Shown here one piece after another: positions 1 to 7,895 of a stretch of DNA of 64,000 nt; position 1 is the stretch's first letter, and every line of letters starts with the position of its first letter. A program made the position numbers and the translations under genes. This stretch comes from Rhizorhabdus dicambivorans. Lineage in GTDB: Bacteria > Pseudomonadota > Alphaproteobacteria > Sphingomonadales > Sphingomonadaceae. Under the pieces are notes generated by a model. It saw nothing but the letters and a program-made list of their open reading frames with translations. It did no database searches and was not told the origin of the DNA. Where the stretch lies: assembly GCF_002355275.1 (NCBI RefSeq), contig NZ_CP023449.1, forward strand, positions 3,946,001-4,010,000, read 5' to 3'.

Positions 1-316
1 CGAGGTCCTCGCGTCCCAGCCCCAGGGATTCGACCACCCCAGGCCGGAAGGACTGGACTACGACATCGCAGACCCGCGCCAGATCGCGCACAAGCTGCTG
101 ACCCTCCGCCGACTTGAGATCGACGGCGATCGACTTCTTGTTGCGATTGAACGAGTCGAACACCCAGGGGACCAGGGTACGGGTGAAATCGCCTTTCTCG
201 GGCGCCTCCACCTTGATGATCTCGGCACCGAAATCGCCGAGCAGCTTGGTCGCAGAGGGCCCCGCCAGAGCATGACTGAGATCCAGGACACGAAAGCCAT
301 CCAGCGCGGTCGTCAT
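1..316 (-). CDS. CaiB/BaiF CoA-transferase, N-terminal part (runs off left edge)
   Basis: Beginning of a class III CoA-transferase, an enzyme that moves CoA from an acyl-CoA donor onto a carboxylic acid in the cytoplasm. The first 105 codons are in the window; the rest lies beyond base 1. The protein opens MTTALDGFRVLDLSHALAG and carries the family's GAEIIKVE and NRNKKSIAVDL segments. The ATG at 316 is preceded by AGAGGAGGGT, a strong ribosome binding site. The sequence is visibly similar to the complete transferase at 9192, so the two are probably paralogs. A palindromic operator and a plausible promoter (-35 TTGAAT, 17-nt spacer, -10 TATAGC at 344-349) lie directly upstream. Substrate unknown. 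Confidence 0.9.
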   Translation of the reverse strand, partial: MTTALDGFRVLDLSHALAGPSATKLLGDFGAEIIKVEAPEKGDFTRTLVPWVFDSFNRNKKSIAVDLKSAEGQQLVRDLARVCDVVVQSFRPGVVESLGLGREDL

Positions 317-356
317 TCAAACCCTCCTCTTCAAGCCCGTGAGGCTATATTATTAT

Positions 357-372
357 TTGTACGATCATTCAA
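357..372. promoter_or_regulatory. palindromic operator, copy 1
   Basis: TTGTACGATCATTCAA, six of eight positions symmetric, within an AT-rich flank. On the minus strand its right arm reads TTGAAT and lies 17 nt before TATAGC, so it overlaps the likely promoter of the CoA-transferase starting at 316. It matches the consensus TTGWACGNNCGTWCAA shared with the other copies in the first 19 kb. The binding protein is inferred to be a TetR-family regulator. Confidence 0.7.
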
Positions 373-412
373 TATAATGCGATGGCAAAACCGCTGCGGC
401 GATGCGTCCAGC

Positions 413-1165
413 CTAGAGAGCCATGAAACCGGCGTGGACGAACCGCAGGCAATTCTCGGTCACCGATGAAATCTCGTCTTCCGGGGATCGCGTGCCGGTC
501 CTCATCCTGTCGAACCGGTTGGTATAGGAGCAGACATACAGGATGGTCGCCACCATGAAGGAGAAGGCGTCCAGCAGCGCGTTCGGATCGGCATCAGGCA
601 TCGCCTCCCGGAACCGGTCCAGGAAAATCTGTCCGCAATGGTCGTAATGGCTCCGCAGAAGCGGTGTCCACCGCTTGACGCTGACAAGCTGCGATATCAG
701 CCGGACGTGCGATTGCCACTGCTTCGAAGGGCCGTAGCAGGCGTCGATCACCGGCACGGCATAAGCCTCGATCAAGGCACGAACGACCTCCGCGCGTGGC
801 GCCGCCCCTGTGCCGACCCGTGCCAGCGCGGCAAGCCGGGCCGCTTCCAGCTCGACTGCGCGGCGCCGGACCACCTCTTCGAAGAGGCGCAGCTTGGTCC
901 CGAAATGATAGGTCGACAGCGCCATGTTCTGCCCGGCCAGATCGGCGATGTCCCGCAGCGAGGTACCGTCATAGCCGTGATCGGCGAACAGGCGCTCGGC
1001 CGCATCCAGCAACCTCTCGCGGGTGTCCGTACCCAACCGCGGCGACTTGCCCTTGGCCCCGCCCTTGGCCGCCGTCACCGTGGGACGACGGAGAGCCGGC
1101 ACAGACGAGGGTTCCGCGCGGGGCCGCGCCGGTAGGGGACCGGGCCGGGCCGAACCTTCGGCCAT
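413..1165 (-). CDS. TetR-family transcriptional regulator
   Basis: DNA-binding repressor of the TetR family, 250 residues from the ATG at 1165. A TTG at 1171 would overlap the upstream stop and add two residues. The helix-turn-helix is at about residues 48-95 (TRERLLDAAERLF, then YDGTSLRDIADLAGQN and STYHFGTK), followed by an all-helical ligand domain. The first 45 residues are a proline- and basic-rich extension not usual for the family. It follows the MFS transporter gene with its start next to that gene's stop (1168), so it is co-transcribed with the dioxygenase and transporter from the operator at 3574. That placement fits an autoregulated repressor and makes it the prime candidate to bind the palindromes. 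Its ligand is unknown. Confidence 0.88.
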   Translation of the reverse strand: MAEGSARPGPLPARPRAEPSSVPALRRPTVTAAKGGAKGKSPRLGTDTRERLLDAAERLFADHGYDGTSLRDIADLAGQNMALSTYHFGTKLRLFEEVVRRRAVELEAARLAALARVGTGAAPRAEVVRALIEAYAVPVIDACYGPSKQWQSHVRLISQLVSVKRWTPLLRSHYDHCGQIFLDRFREAMPDADPNALLDAFSFMVATILYVCSYTNRFDRMRTGTRSPEDEISSVTENCLRFVHAGFMAL

Positions 1166-1167
1166 GG

Positions 1168-2475
1168 TCAATGCGCGCCGCGCGGGCCGCGCGAATAATC
1201 ACCGAGCGAGGCGATCAGCAGCGCACTCACGAGGAAGGCCGGAATCGCACCCATCACATAGAGCTGATAGGAACCGGTGATGTCGTAAACCCAGCCCGCC
1301 AGCGTCGGCCCCACGCCATTGCCCAGTACCAATACGCCCATGATGGTGCCCATCAGCGTCCCATAGTTGCGAAGGCCGAAGTAGCGGCTGGTGAGATAGG
1401 TCATCACATCCATCTCGGCTCCCAGCGCCAGCCCCTGGATGAAGGCTATGGCACATCCCATGGCCAGACCGCCATCATAGCTCAGGAGAAAGACCGAAGA
1501 GAGCGCCGGCAGCGCGAGGAAGGCCGCACCGACGATCTGCCCACGATAACGGTCCATCATGAAGCCACAGGTCAGTCGGCCGATGATGGAGCCCAGCCCG
1601 ATCATGCCGGCGATCATCGCCGCGGTGGTGCGGTCGACGCCGAGACCGACGATCATCGGTATGAAATGCACCTGCAGGCCAATCAACGCGATCGTCAGGA
1701 TCAGCGCGCAGAGCAACAGCCGCAGGAAGCGCCCCGAACGCAGCGATGCCCACAGCTCAGCCTTCGCCTCCGCATCATCGGCCGCACCCGCAGGCCTGGC
1801 GCCAGCCATGCGGAGCCGCGCCGCCGCCGCGCCGGGCGCGGGATCGCGCAGGAACAGCAGCATCAGCGGAAGAGTGAGAACCGCAACCCCAATACCAAGG
1901 AAGAGATAGCTCATTCGCCAGCCATGGTCGGCGATCAGCACGGTGAGGATCGTCGGCATGACGATCAGTATGGCGCCCGAGCCGCAATTGGTAACCGCAA
2001 GCGCCAGTCCGCGCTGGGAATCGAAGCGCCGCGACACGGCGACCGCCCACAGCGTGGGCTTCACCATCACATAGCCGATCGACAGGAATATCCAGAGCGC
2101 CCACCATTGCCACAGATGCGCGCCGGTCGTGCCGAGCGAGGCGATTGCGGTGGAATAGACCACCATGCCGATCAACCCGATCTTGCGGGTGCCGATCAGG
2201 TCGATCAGCCGTCCGGCAAAGGGAGCGGCAAAGAAGCCGATGATGCTGAGCACGACCAGCCCGGCGGTGATCTGGCCGCGCCCCCAGCCGAACTCGTCCT
2301 GGATCGGCTCGATGAACAGGCCGATGCTCCAGCTGGAGAGCACCGCCACGCCGATCCCGAAAAAGCTGGTGATAACCAGCGGGAAGCCTTCGCGCCACTC
2401 GGTCAGGCCCGATCGTTCGACACCGGCTGAGGCGCCAATCTCGGCCTTCTCCGCCGGAAGACTAAGCTGAGTCAC
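1168..2475 (-). CDS. MFS transporter
   Basis: Major facilitator superfamily permease, 435 residues, with about twelve hydrophobic segments and a motif A-like loop (GRLIDLIGTRK) after the second. Such proteins in catabolic clusters usually import an organic acid or the growth substrate across the inner membrane. The start is GTG at 2475; no strong ribosome binding site is visible. The gene sits 115 nt downstream of the dioxygenase gene (2591-3481) and directly abuts the TetR gene, which suggests one operon of dioxygenase, transporter and regulator. The substrate cannot be read from the sequence. Confidence 0.87.
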   Translation of the reverse strand: MTQLSLPAEKAEIGASAGVERSGLTEWREGFPLVITSFFGIGVAVLSSWSIGLFIEPIQDEFGWGRGQITAGLVVLSIIGFFAAPFAGRLIDLIGTRKIGLIGMVVYSTAIASLGTTGAHLWQWWALWIFLSIGYVMVKPTLWAVAVSRRFDSQRGLALAVTNCGSGAILIVMPTILTVLIADHGWRMSYLFLGIGVAVLTLPLMLLFLRDPAPGAAAARLRMAGARPAGAADDAEAKAELWASLRSGRFLRLLLCALILTIALIGLQVHFIPMIVGLGVDRTTAAMIAGMIGLGSIIGRLTCGFMMDRYRGQIVGAAFLALPALSSVFLLSYDGGLAMGCAIAFIQGLALGAEMDVMTYLTSRYFGLRNYGTLMGTIMGVLVLGNGVGPTLAGWVYDITGSYQLYVMGAIPAFLVSALLIASLGDYSRGPRGAH

Positions 2476-2590
2476 GGCAACGGCCCCCGTGCTACCGGAG
2501 CATGGATGATAAGGTCAGACACAGCGACCGGATCGAACCCTCCAACCCTCTCCACACAACTGGTCACAAGGCCTCCTCTTCCCGGCCGCC

Positions 2591-3481
2591 TCACAGCGGC
2601 TCTATGGTCCCGACCTTGCCCAGGCGGGGATCGGTCGGTCCATCCCAATAATCGATGGACTCGGGGACCGGGGGCAACACGCGATGTTCGCGCGCGCCCA
2701 CTTCGGGAAACTCCTCCATCCCGTAGCTATATTCCACCGTGATCCCGTCGGGATCGAGTACATAGAGAAAGACGCTGCCCGATGGGGGGTGCCGCCCAGG
2801 CCCCCGCACGATCGGCACGTCGTTCTTGTTGAAACGCCAGATCGCCCGACCGATGTCGTCGATCTCCTCGACCATGAAATTGACGTGATGGAGCGCGCGG
2901 CGGCTTGAATTGCCTAGGCCGATCGAATGATGAAGCGGATTGGGGAAGCATCGCAAAAAGCTGACGCGGCCGTCGATCACATCCGACGTCCGGAAATTGA
3001 GGACATCCCGGTAGAATGCCAGCGCCTCCTCGTAGCGCGGCGTGCTGAGCACGACATGGCCGATCCGCTGGATGCTGGCGAGGGTCGGCGACCAATCCTC
3101 CGCCGCCCGCTCCATCGTCACGAAATATTCATGGGTCGCGCCGGTATAAGGATCGGAAAAGCGCATCGCCCGATCGAGCCGCAGATCGGCGGCCTCCGCC
3201 GAATCCACGGGCACCACGGCATGGCCCAGACCACGCAACCGCTCCGCGAGCAGATTGAGATCGCGCCCACTTTCCATCTGCCATGCGATCCGCTTCAATC
3301 CCGGCTCGCCGCTACACAGCATCAGATCATGGTGATCGGGCCCGCAACGGAAGAACAACGAACCGTCCCGCGAACGACCATTCGGCTGCAGCCCCCACAG
3401 CTTCTCGTAGAATGCCGCCGAGCGATCGAGATCCGAAACGTTCATCGCTATATAGCCAAGCCCGGCATAGCGGTGCTGCAT
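2591..3481 (-). CDS. type I extradiol (VOC-fold) ring-cleavage dioxygenase
   Basis: Two-domain vicinal-oxygen-chelate protein of 296 residues, the architecture of type I extradiol catechol dioxygenases, which open a catechol-type ring next to the hydroxyls using Fe(II) and O2. The metal ligands are visible in the second domain: His142 (RIGHVVL), His199 (LHHVNFM) and Glu250 (TVEYSYG). The start at ATG 3481 (MQHRYAGLGYIAMN) is chosen because the homolog at 15090 starts its matching region there; an open frame extends 89 codons further upstream without similarity. The two dioxygenases share most residues across their length. The operator at 3574-3589 lies 92 nt upstream. The natural diol is unknown. 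Confidence 0.88.
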   Translation of the reverse strand: MQHRYAGLGYIAMNVSDLDRSAAFYEKLWGLQPNGRSRDGSLFFRCGPDHHDLMLCSGEPGLKRIAWQMESGRDLNLLAERLRGLGHAVVPVDSAEAADLRLDRAMRFSDPYTGATHEYFVTMERAAEDWSPTLASIQRIGHVVLSTPRYEEALAFYRDVLNFRTSDVIDGRVSFLRCFPNPLHHSIGLGNSSRRALHHVNFMVEEIDDIGRAIWRFNKNDVPIVRGPGRHPPSGSVFLYVLDPDGITVEYSYGMEEFPEVGAREHRVLPPVPESIDYWDGPTDPRLGKVGTIEPL

Positions 3482-3573
3482 ATCTGGTCTTTCCACCTTC
3501 ACCCAATGCTTCCGGGAACGGATCGGCGCCCTTCCGAGGGATGTAGCCCCAAGCCCTTCCGCACGCAAGTTTA

Positions 3574-3589
3574 TTGTACGGTCGTCCAA
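3574..3589. promoter_or_regulatory. palindromic operator, copy 2
   Basis: TTGTACGGTCGTCCAA, close to the shared consensus. It lies 92 nt upstream of the dioxygenase start at 3481 and is the only candidate control site for the dioxygenase-MFS-TetR unit. The 230 nt between this site and copy 3 hold no supported gene. Confidence 0.68.
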
Positions 3590-3826
3590 TGAATATCTTT
3601 TTGGTCGTTCAAGACATTTCTGGGGTCGGAAGCGGCGCGAGATGAACGTCGCGAGAGACGCACCTCGCTCCGAAGCGCCGCCAGGGCGCGCACATTCACC
3701 ATCCCAATGGCTCCAGATCGATCCGGCAGGACGAGCACCGCCTGCCACCTCCCGCCCTGCGCACTCTAGGACCCCGGCGAATCACCACACCCTCGCTCCA
3801 CCTCCGCACCCATGGTGTTATATCAT

Positions 3827-3842
3827 TTGTACGACCAAATAA
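3827..3842. promoter_or_regulatory. palindromic operator, copy 3 (right arm degenerate)
   Basis: TTGTACGACCAAATAA. The left arm is perfect and the right arm is degraded. TTGTAC can serve as -35 with a 16-nt spacer to TAATAG (3849-3854), placing a promoter about 33 nt before the F420-reductase-like gene at 3888. Confidence 0.55.
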
Positions 3843-3887
3843 ATAATGTAATAGCGCTCCCTGGGAAGATCGAGGAGACGGAAGCGA

Positions 3888-4568
3888 ATGTCCGAGCCGA
3901 AGAAGACGATTGCGGTGCTGGGCGGCACCGGCAAAGAGGGTGGTGGCCTCGCGCTGCGTTGGGCCGATGCCGGACATCGCGTGATCATCGGCAGTCGCAC
4001 CGCGGAGCGCGCCGAAGAGGCGGCCAGCGGGATGCGCGCCACGCTTGGCCCCGCCGCAATGCTGGAGGGCGCCGCCAATCCGCAGGCCGCGCGGGCTGCC
4101 GACATCGTGGTGCTATCGGTTCCCTTCGCCGCGCAGCAGCCGACCGTGACCGAGGTCGCCGACGCTCTTCAGGGCAAGATATTGATCGATGTCACCGTGC
4201 CGCTCGTCCCGCCGCGGGTCGGCCATGTCCAGCTGCCCCAAGGCGGCAGCGCAGTGGAGGGGGTGCAACGCCTGCTCGGCAATGGCGTGCGGGTGGTATC
4301 GGCCTTCCAGAACATCTCGGCCCACCATTTGACCAGACTGGGCGAAGCCGTCGAATGCGACGTGCTGGTCTGCGCCGACGATGCCGCCGCGGCCGACGAG
4401 GTGGTGGCGCTGGCTGAAGCGATCGGCCTGACCGCCTGGAACGCTGGGCCACTGTGCAATTCGGTCGTCGCCGAAGCGCTGACCAGCGTCCTGATCTCGC
4501 TCAACCGCCGCTACAAGGTCCCCGGCTCTGGTATCCGCCTTACCGGCCTGCCGCAACGCGCGGCCTGA
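3888..4568 (+). CDS. NADPH-dependent F420 reductase-like protein
   Basis: Rossmann-fold NADP-binding protein of 226 residues resembling the F420H2:NADP+ oxidoreductase family (COG2085). The N-terminus reads KKTIAVLGGTGKEGGGLALR, the dinucleotide-binding loop, followed by the SRT segment that in this family binds the NADP 2'-phosphate. The region with SVPFAAQQ and LIDVTVPL is also typical. ATG 3888 follows GAGGAGACGG. It ends 21 nt before the convergent enoyl-CoA hydratase gene. Many members of the family are annotated by similarity only, so real F420 use here is unproven; it could be another NADP-dependent reductase. Operator copy 3 upstream ties it to the catabolic regulon. Confidence 0.75.
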   Translation: MSEPKKTIAVLGGTGKEGGGLALRWADAGHRVIIGSRTAERAEEAASGMRATLGPAAMLEGAANPQAARAADIVVLSVPFAAQQPTVTEVADALQGKILIDVTVPLVPPRVGHVQLPQGGSAVEGVQRLLGNGVRVVSAFQNISAHHLTRLGEAVECDVLVCADDAAAADEVVALAEAIGLTAWNAGPLCNSVVAEALTSVLISLNRRYKVPGSGIRLTGLPQRAA

Positions 4569-4589
4569 TAGCGGGACATGCCGGCGCCG

Positions 4590-5381
4590 TCAGCGGCCCG
4601 GCGCATCCCCGAATATCTTCGCATAAGTGGAACTGCGCGCCATCGCAGCCTCCTGGGCGGCCTTGCGCTGCTCGGGAGTCGCCATGCTGACCTGCATTTC
4701 GCGCTCCCATATCAGCGCATCGTCGAGCTTCATCTCCATGCCACGATTGATCAGGCGCTTCGCCGCAGCCAGCGCATAGCCCGGCCGAAGCGCCAGTTCA
4801 TGGGCCAGCGCGACCGCTGCCGGCATCACATCGTCGGGCTCGACCACCTTGCTCACCAGGCCAATCGCCAGCGCTTCCTCGGCCGTCTTGTCCAGCCCCA
4901 GGAAAATCATCTCCTTGGCCGCCGCGATGCCGATGAGGCGCGGCAGTCGCTGGGTTCCCCCCGCCCCCGGAACGCCGCCGAACTGAATCTCCGGCAGGGC
5001 GATCTTCGCTGTGCGCGACATGATCCGGAAATCGCAGGCCAGCGCCAGTTCGCAGCCGCCACCCTTGGCGGCGCCGTTGATGGCGGCGATTACAGGCATG
5101 CGCGAATGCTCGATCGCGTCCATGAAAGGCAATGGCGTACCGACGCCGAAGCTGTCGACGAAGGGCGCACGTGGGGCGCTCAGATCGCCGCCGGCACAGA
5201 AATGCCGGCCCGCTCCCGTCAAGATGACGACATGGCAGGACGAATCCTCCTCCGCCACCTCCATCGCCGCGCGGATATCGCGCTTCAGCTGGTCGTTGAA
5301 CGTGTTGGCCTTTTCGGGCCGGTTGAGGGTGAGCGTGGCGATCCCATCGCCGATCGCCAGCAAAACGGTTTCGAAATCCAT
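4590..5381 (-). CDS. enoyl-CoA hydratase/isomerase family protein
   Basis: Crotonase-superfamily protein of 263 residues that would add water to, or isomerise, a 2-enoyl-CoA. Both acidic residues of true hydratases are present: Glu111 in GGGCELALACD and Glu131 in LPEIQFGG, spaced 20 apart as in rat crotonase. The oxyanion-hole segment HFCAGGDL and GVPGAGGTQRL are also present. The ATG at 5381 is preceded by GGAGGGG, which decides the start against an in-frame ATG 54 nt upstream. The gene is divergent from the P450 at 5520, with operator copy 4 between them. A likely role is a beta-oxidation-like step on the CoA thioester made by the transferases. Confidence 0.9.
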   Translation of the reverse strand: MDFETVLLAIGDGIATLTLNRPEKANTFNDQLKRDIRAAMEVAEEDSSCHVVILTGAGRHFCAGGDLSAPRAPFVDSFGVGTPLPFMDAIEHSRMPVIAAINGAAKGGGCELALACDFRIMSRTAKIALPEIQFGGVPGAGGTQRLPRLIGIAAAKEMIFLGLDKTAEEALAIGLVSKVVEPDDVMPAAVALAHELALRPGYALAAAKRLINRGMEMKLDDALIWEREMQVSMATPEQRKAAQEAAMARSSTYAKIFGDAPGR

Positions 5382-5450
5382 GTCACCCCTCCGGAAAGGG
5401 CCGCATCTTTGCGGCCATATGATCTTGGCCATCATGGCATAGCAAATTGG

Positions 5451-5466
5451 TTGAACAGTCGTACAG
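5451..5466. promoter_or_regulatory. palindromic operator, copy 4 (divergent promoter region)
   Basis: TTGAACAGTCGTACAG. The right arm CGTACA is conserved. The site lies between the divergent enoyl-CoA hydratase (start 5381) and P450 (start 5520 or 5553) genes and could serve both directions. Confidence 0.6.
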
Positions 5467-5519
5467 ATAGTTTATGAGTCGGCATCTATGGCGGGCTTCG
5501 ACGGCGGACACCCCGGCGG

Positions 5520-6800
5520 ATGGCAAGACCCGACAAGGATGGGAGAAATATCTTGGCCACCCTCGCCCTGCCCGAGGAATATCGGCTTCCGCTGGAGAAG
5601 ATCGACCTGAGCGATGCCTCGCTGCATCATCGCAACGTGGCCAAGGACTATCTCGCGCGGCTGCGCCGCGAGGATCCCGTGCATCTTTGTGCAGACAGCA
5701 AATTCGGCCCCTATTGGTCGATCACCAAATTTCACGACATCATGCATGTGGATATGAACCACCAGCTATTCTCCTCGGCCGGATCCGTGGTTTTCGATGA
5801 CAATCATTTTTCGGGCGGCAATTTCGAGAACGAGATCAAGAAGCCCAGCTTCATCGTATCGGATCCGCCTTTCCATACCGAGCAGCGCCGCGCCGTGAGC
5901 CCCGCGCTAGCCCCCGGCAACATATTGAAGCTTCAGGACGGCATACGCCAGCGGGCCCGCAAGACGCTCGACGAGTTGCCGATAGGCGAAACCTTCGACT
6001 GGGTGAACGAGGTTGCCGTCGAGCTTACCACCCAGTTGCTCGCCATCCTGTTCGACTTTCCCTTCGAGGAACGCCGCAAGCTGCTGTTCTGGTCGCACGT
6101 GTCGGTGGGCTTTCCTGGTGATGGGGTGGTGGAATCGTGGGAACATCGCAGTGATGCGCTGAAGGATGCCGGTGCCCACTTCCTGGCCTTGCGCGAGGCG
6201 CGGCGTGGCCAGGCGGGCCGCCCCGATCTGATATCGATGATGGCGAATTCGGAAAGCATGCGCGACATGACCGGCGAGCAGTTCGTCGGCAATGTGTTCC
6301 TGCTGATGGTGGGCGGCAACGACACCACGCGCAACTCGATGACCGCGTCGGTACTAGCGATGCATCAGTTCCCGGAGCAGCTCGCCAGGTTGAAAGGCGA
6401 CCCCGCCCTGCTTGCCTCGATGGTGCCCGAAGTGATCCGCTGGCAGAGCCCGGTCGTGTATCAGCGGCGCACCGCGACCGCGGATACCGAGATCCGCGGG
6501 AAGATGATCCGCAAGGGCGACAAGGTCGTGATGTGGTATCTGTCGGGCAACCGTGACGAGGACATCTACGAAAATCCCGACGATTTCGTCATCGACCGCC
6601 CTAATCCGCGCCAGCATCTTTCCTTCGGCTTCGGCATCCACCGCTGCCTGGGCAATCGCCTTGCGGAAATGCAGCTGCGTATCCTGTGGGAGGAAATCCT
6701 GGAACGCTTCAGCCGGATCGAGGTGATGGGGGAGCCGGAGCGGATCAATTCGAACGTGCTGCGCGGCTACACCGCACTGCCCGTCCGGCTGCATCGATAG
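5520..6800 (+). CDS. cytochrome P450 monooxygenase 1
   Basis: Soluble bacterial cytochrome P450 of 426 residues. Diagnostic parts are the I-helix oxygen-activating segment GGNDTTRN near residues 264-271, the K-helix EVIR at about 303-306, and the heme loop FGFGIHRCLGNRLAE with ligand Cys376. It needs electrons from a ferredoxin and reductase, which are encoded at 10592-12279. ATG 5520 is the longest start; TTG 5553 (MATLALPEEY...) has the better ribosome binding site (GGGAG 8 nt upstream) and may be the real one. No membrane anchor is seen. The pattern recalls P450s that hydroxylate steroid or terpenoid side chains, but the substrate cannot be assigned. Confidence 0.93.
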   Translation: MARPDKDGRNILATLALPEEYRLPLEKIDLSDASLHHRNVAKDYLARLRREDPVHLCADSKFGPYWSITKFHDIMHVDMNHQLFSSAGSVVFDDNHFSGGNFENEIKKPSFIVSDPPFHTEQRRAVSPALAPGNILKLQDGIRQRARKTLDELPIGETFDWVNEVAVELTTQLLAILFDFPFEERRKLLFWSHVSVGFPGDGVVESWEHRSDALKDAGAHFLALREARRGQAGRPDLISMMANSESMRDMTGEQFVGNVFLLMVGGNDTTRNSMTASVLAMHQFPEQLARLKGDPALLASMVPEVIRWQSPVVYQRRTATADTEIRGKMIRKGDKVVMWYLSGNRDEDIYENPDDFVIDRPNPRQHLSFGFGIHRCLGNRLAEMQLRILWEEILERFSRIEVMGEPERINSNVLRGYTALPVRLHR

Positions 6801-6848
6801 CGGGCTGGCCAACCCAGCGCCGGGCCACCCTCATGATTCCGAACGGAC

Positions 6849-7607
6849 TCAGGGGCGCCGCGTGATTCCCAGATCGGCGAGCAAGGTGGCGCCGGTGATC
6901 AGCCGCGCTGCGGGGGAAATCAGAAAGGCGATGATCCCCGCGATGTCCTCGGGCGTTCCGGTCTCCTTGATCGCCTGAAGCGACATCAGCCGCTCCCTCG
7001 CCGCCGCATCGAGCCCGGAGGCGACCAACGGCGTGTTGATGAAACCCGGTGCCAGGCCGACCACCCGAACGCCATGCCGGCCGAGCTCCTGCGAAAGCGA
7101 CATGGTCAGCCCGTTCACCGCCGCCTTCGACACGGCATAGGGGCTGGAATGACCGTGGCCATAGCCCACCATGGAAGACATGTTGAGCACCACGCCAGCC
7201 GAACGGGCGAGCGCCGGCAACGCGGCCTTGGCCAGCGCGACGATCGCGAAAACGTTGACGCTGAACAGCTTCATCCATTCCTCGGGCGAATAATCCAGGC
7301 ATGGCCCGCCCCAGGCCTTGCCATGCAGCGCCGCGTTGTTGACGAGCGCATGGAGACTGCCGAAATGTTCTACGCCCGCCTCGACGGCACGTTCCGCGCC
7401 CTCGGCACTCGCTATGTCGGCAACGACGCGAAGGACGGCGCGATCGTGGAAGCGAGCAAAGGCCGCGTCGAGCGCCGGTCGGTCGATATCGACCGCGACG
7501 ATCCGATACCCATGGTTGGCAAGATGGATCGCGACGGCCAGCCCGATGCCGGCCGCCGCCCCCGTAATCAGGACGACGGGCGCCCCAGACATTTCATCCG
7601 CGACCAT
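6849..7607 (-). CDS. short-chain dehydrogenase/reductase (SDR)
   Basis: Classical SDR of 252 residues, an NAD(P)-dependent alcohol dehydrogenase or ketoreductase. The cofactor motif TGAAAGIG, the structural LVNNAA and the catalytic Ser / Tyr157-x-x-x-Lys161 set (MSSMVG, SPYAVSKAA) are intact. ATG 7607 follows AGGAGGAGGGG at ideal distance. The gene converges on the P450 at 5520 and is divergent from the second P450, with operator copy 5 just 41 nt upstream of its start. It probably oxidises an alcohol made by a P450; this is an inference from context. Confidence 0.9.
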   Translation of the reverse strand: MVADEMSGAPVVLITGAAAGIGLAVAIHLANHGYRIVAVDIDRPALDAAFARFHDRAVLRVVADIASAEGAERAVEAGVEHFGSLHALVNNAALHGKAWGGPCLDYSPEEWMKLFSVNVFAIVALAKAALPALARSAGVVLNMSSMVGYGHGHSSPYAVSKAAVNGLTMSLSQELGRHGVRVVGLAPGFINTPLVASGLDAAARERLMSLQAIKETGTPEDIAGIIAFLISPAARLITGATLLADLGITRRP

Positions 7608-7648
7608 TCCGCCCCTCCTCCTAGCCGATCATCTGCGTCTATTATTAT

Positions 7649-7664
7649 ATGGTCGTACGTTCAA
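7649..7664. promoter_or_regulatory. palindromic operator, copy 5
   Basis: ATGGTCGTACGTTCAA. The right arm CGTTCAA matches the consensus and the left arm is weak. On the minus strand a TATAAT lies just downstream, in front of the SDR gene. Confidence 0.55.
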
Positions 7665-7737
7665 TATCAAATATAGCAGCCGATATCGGGCGGATACCGG
7701 AATTTCCGCAAGGCCAGCACGCAAAGGGCGATTTTAA

Positions 7738-7753
7738 TTGTATGACCGTACAA
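7738..7753. promoter_or_regulatory. palindromic operator, copy 6
   Basis: TTGTATGACCGTACAA, six of eight positions symmetric. TTGTAT may act as -35 with a 17-nt spacer to TATGCC (7761-7766), upstream of the P450 gene at 7896. The 130-nt leader between them holds no supported gene. Confidence 0.68.
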
Positions 7754-7895
7754 ATAACAATATGCCTGCTTCCATGGATGGGAGAGGCGTGATTCCGGCT
7801 ATGGGTAGATATTGCGGAAAACCGGATCGCCCCGGCAAGCCGTTGTCATCCTTGCCCGCCTTTCCCCATAATCGGGCCCGGATCGGGAGACATAT

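Noticed and set aside
796-2430. Plus-strand open frame of 544 codons
   Set aside because: It is antisense to the TetR and MFS genes, has no recognisable domain and is rich in Arg, Gln and His as expected of a shadow frame in high-G+C DNA.
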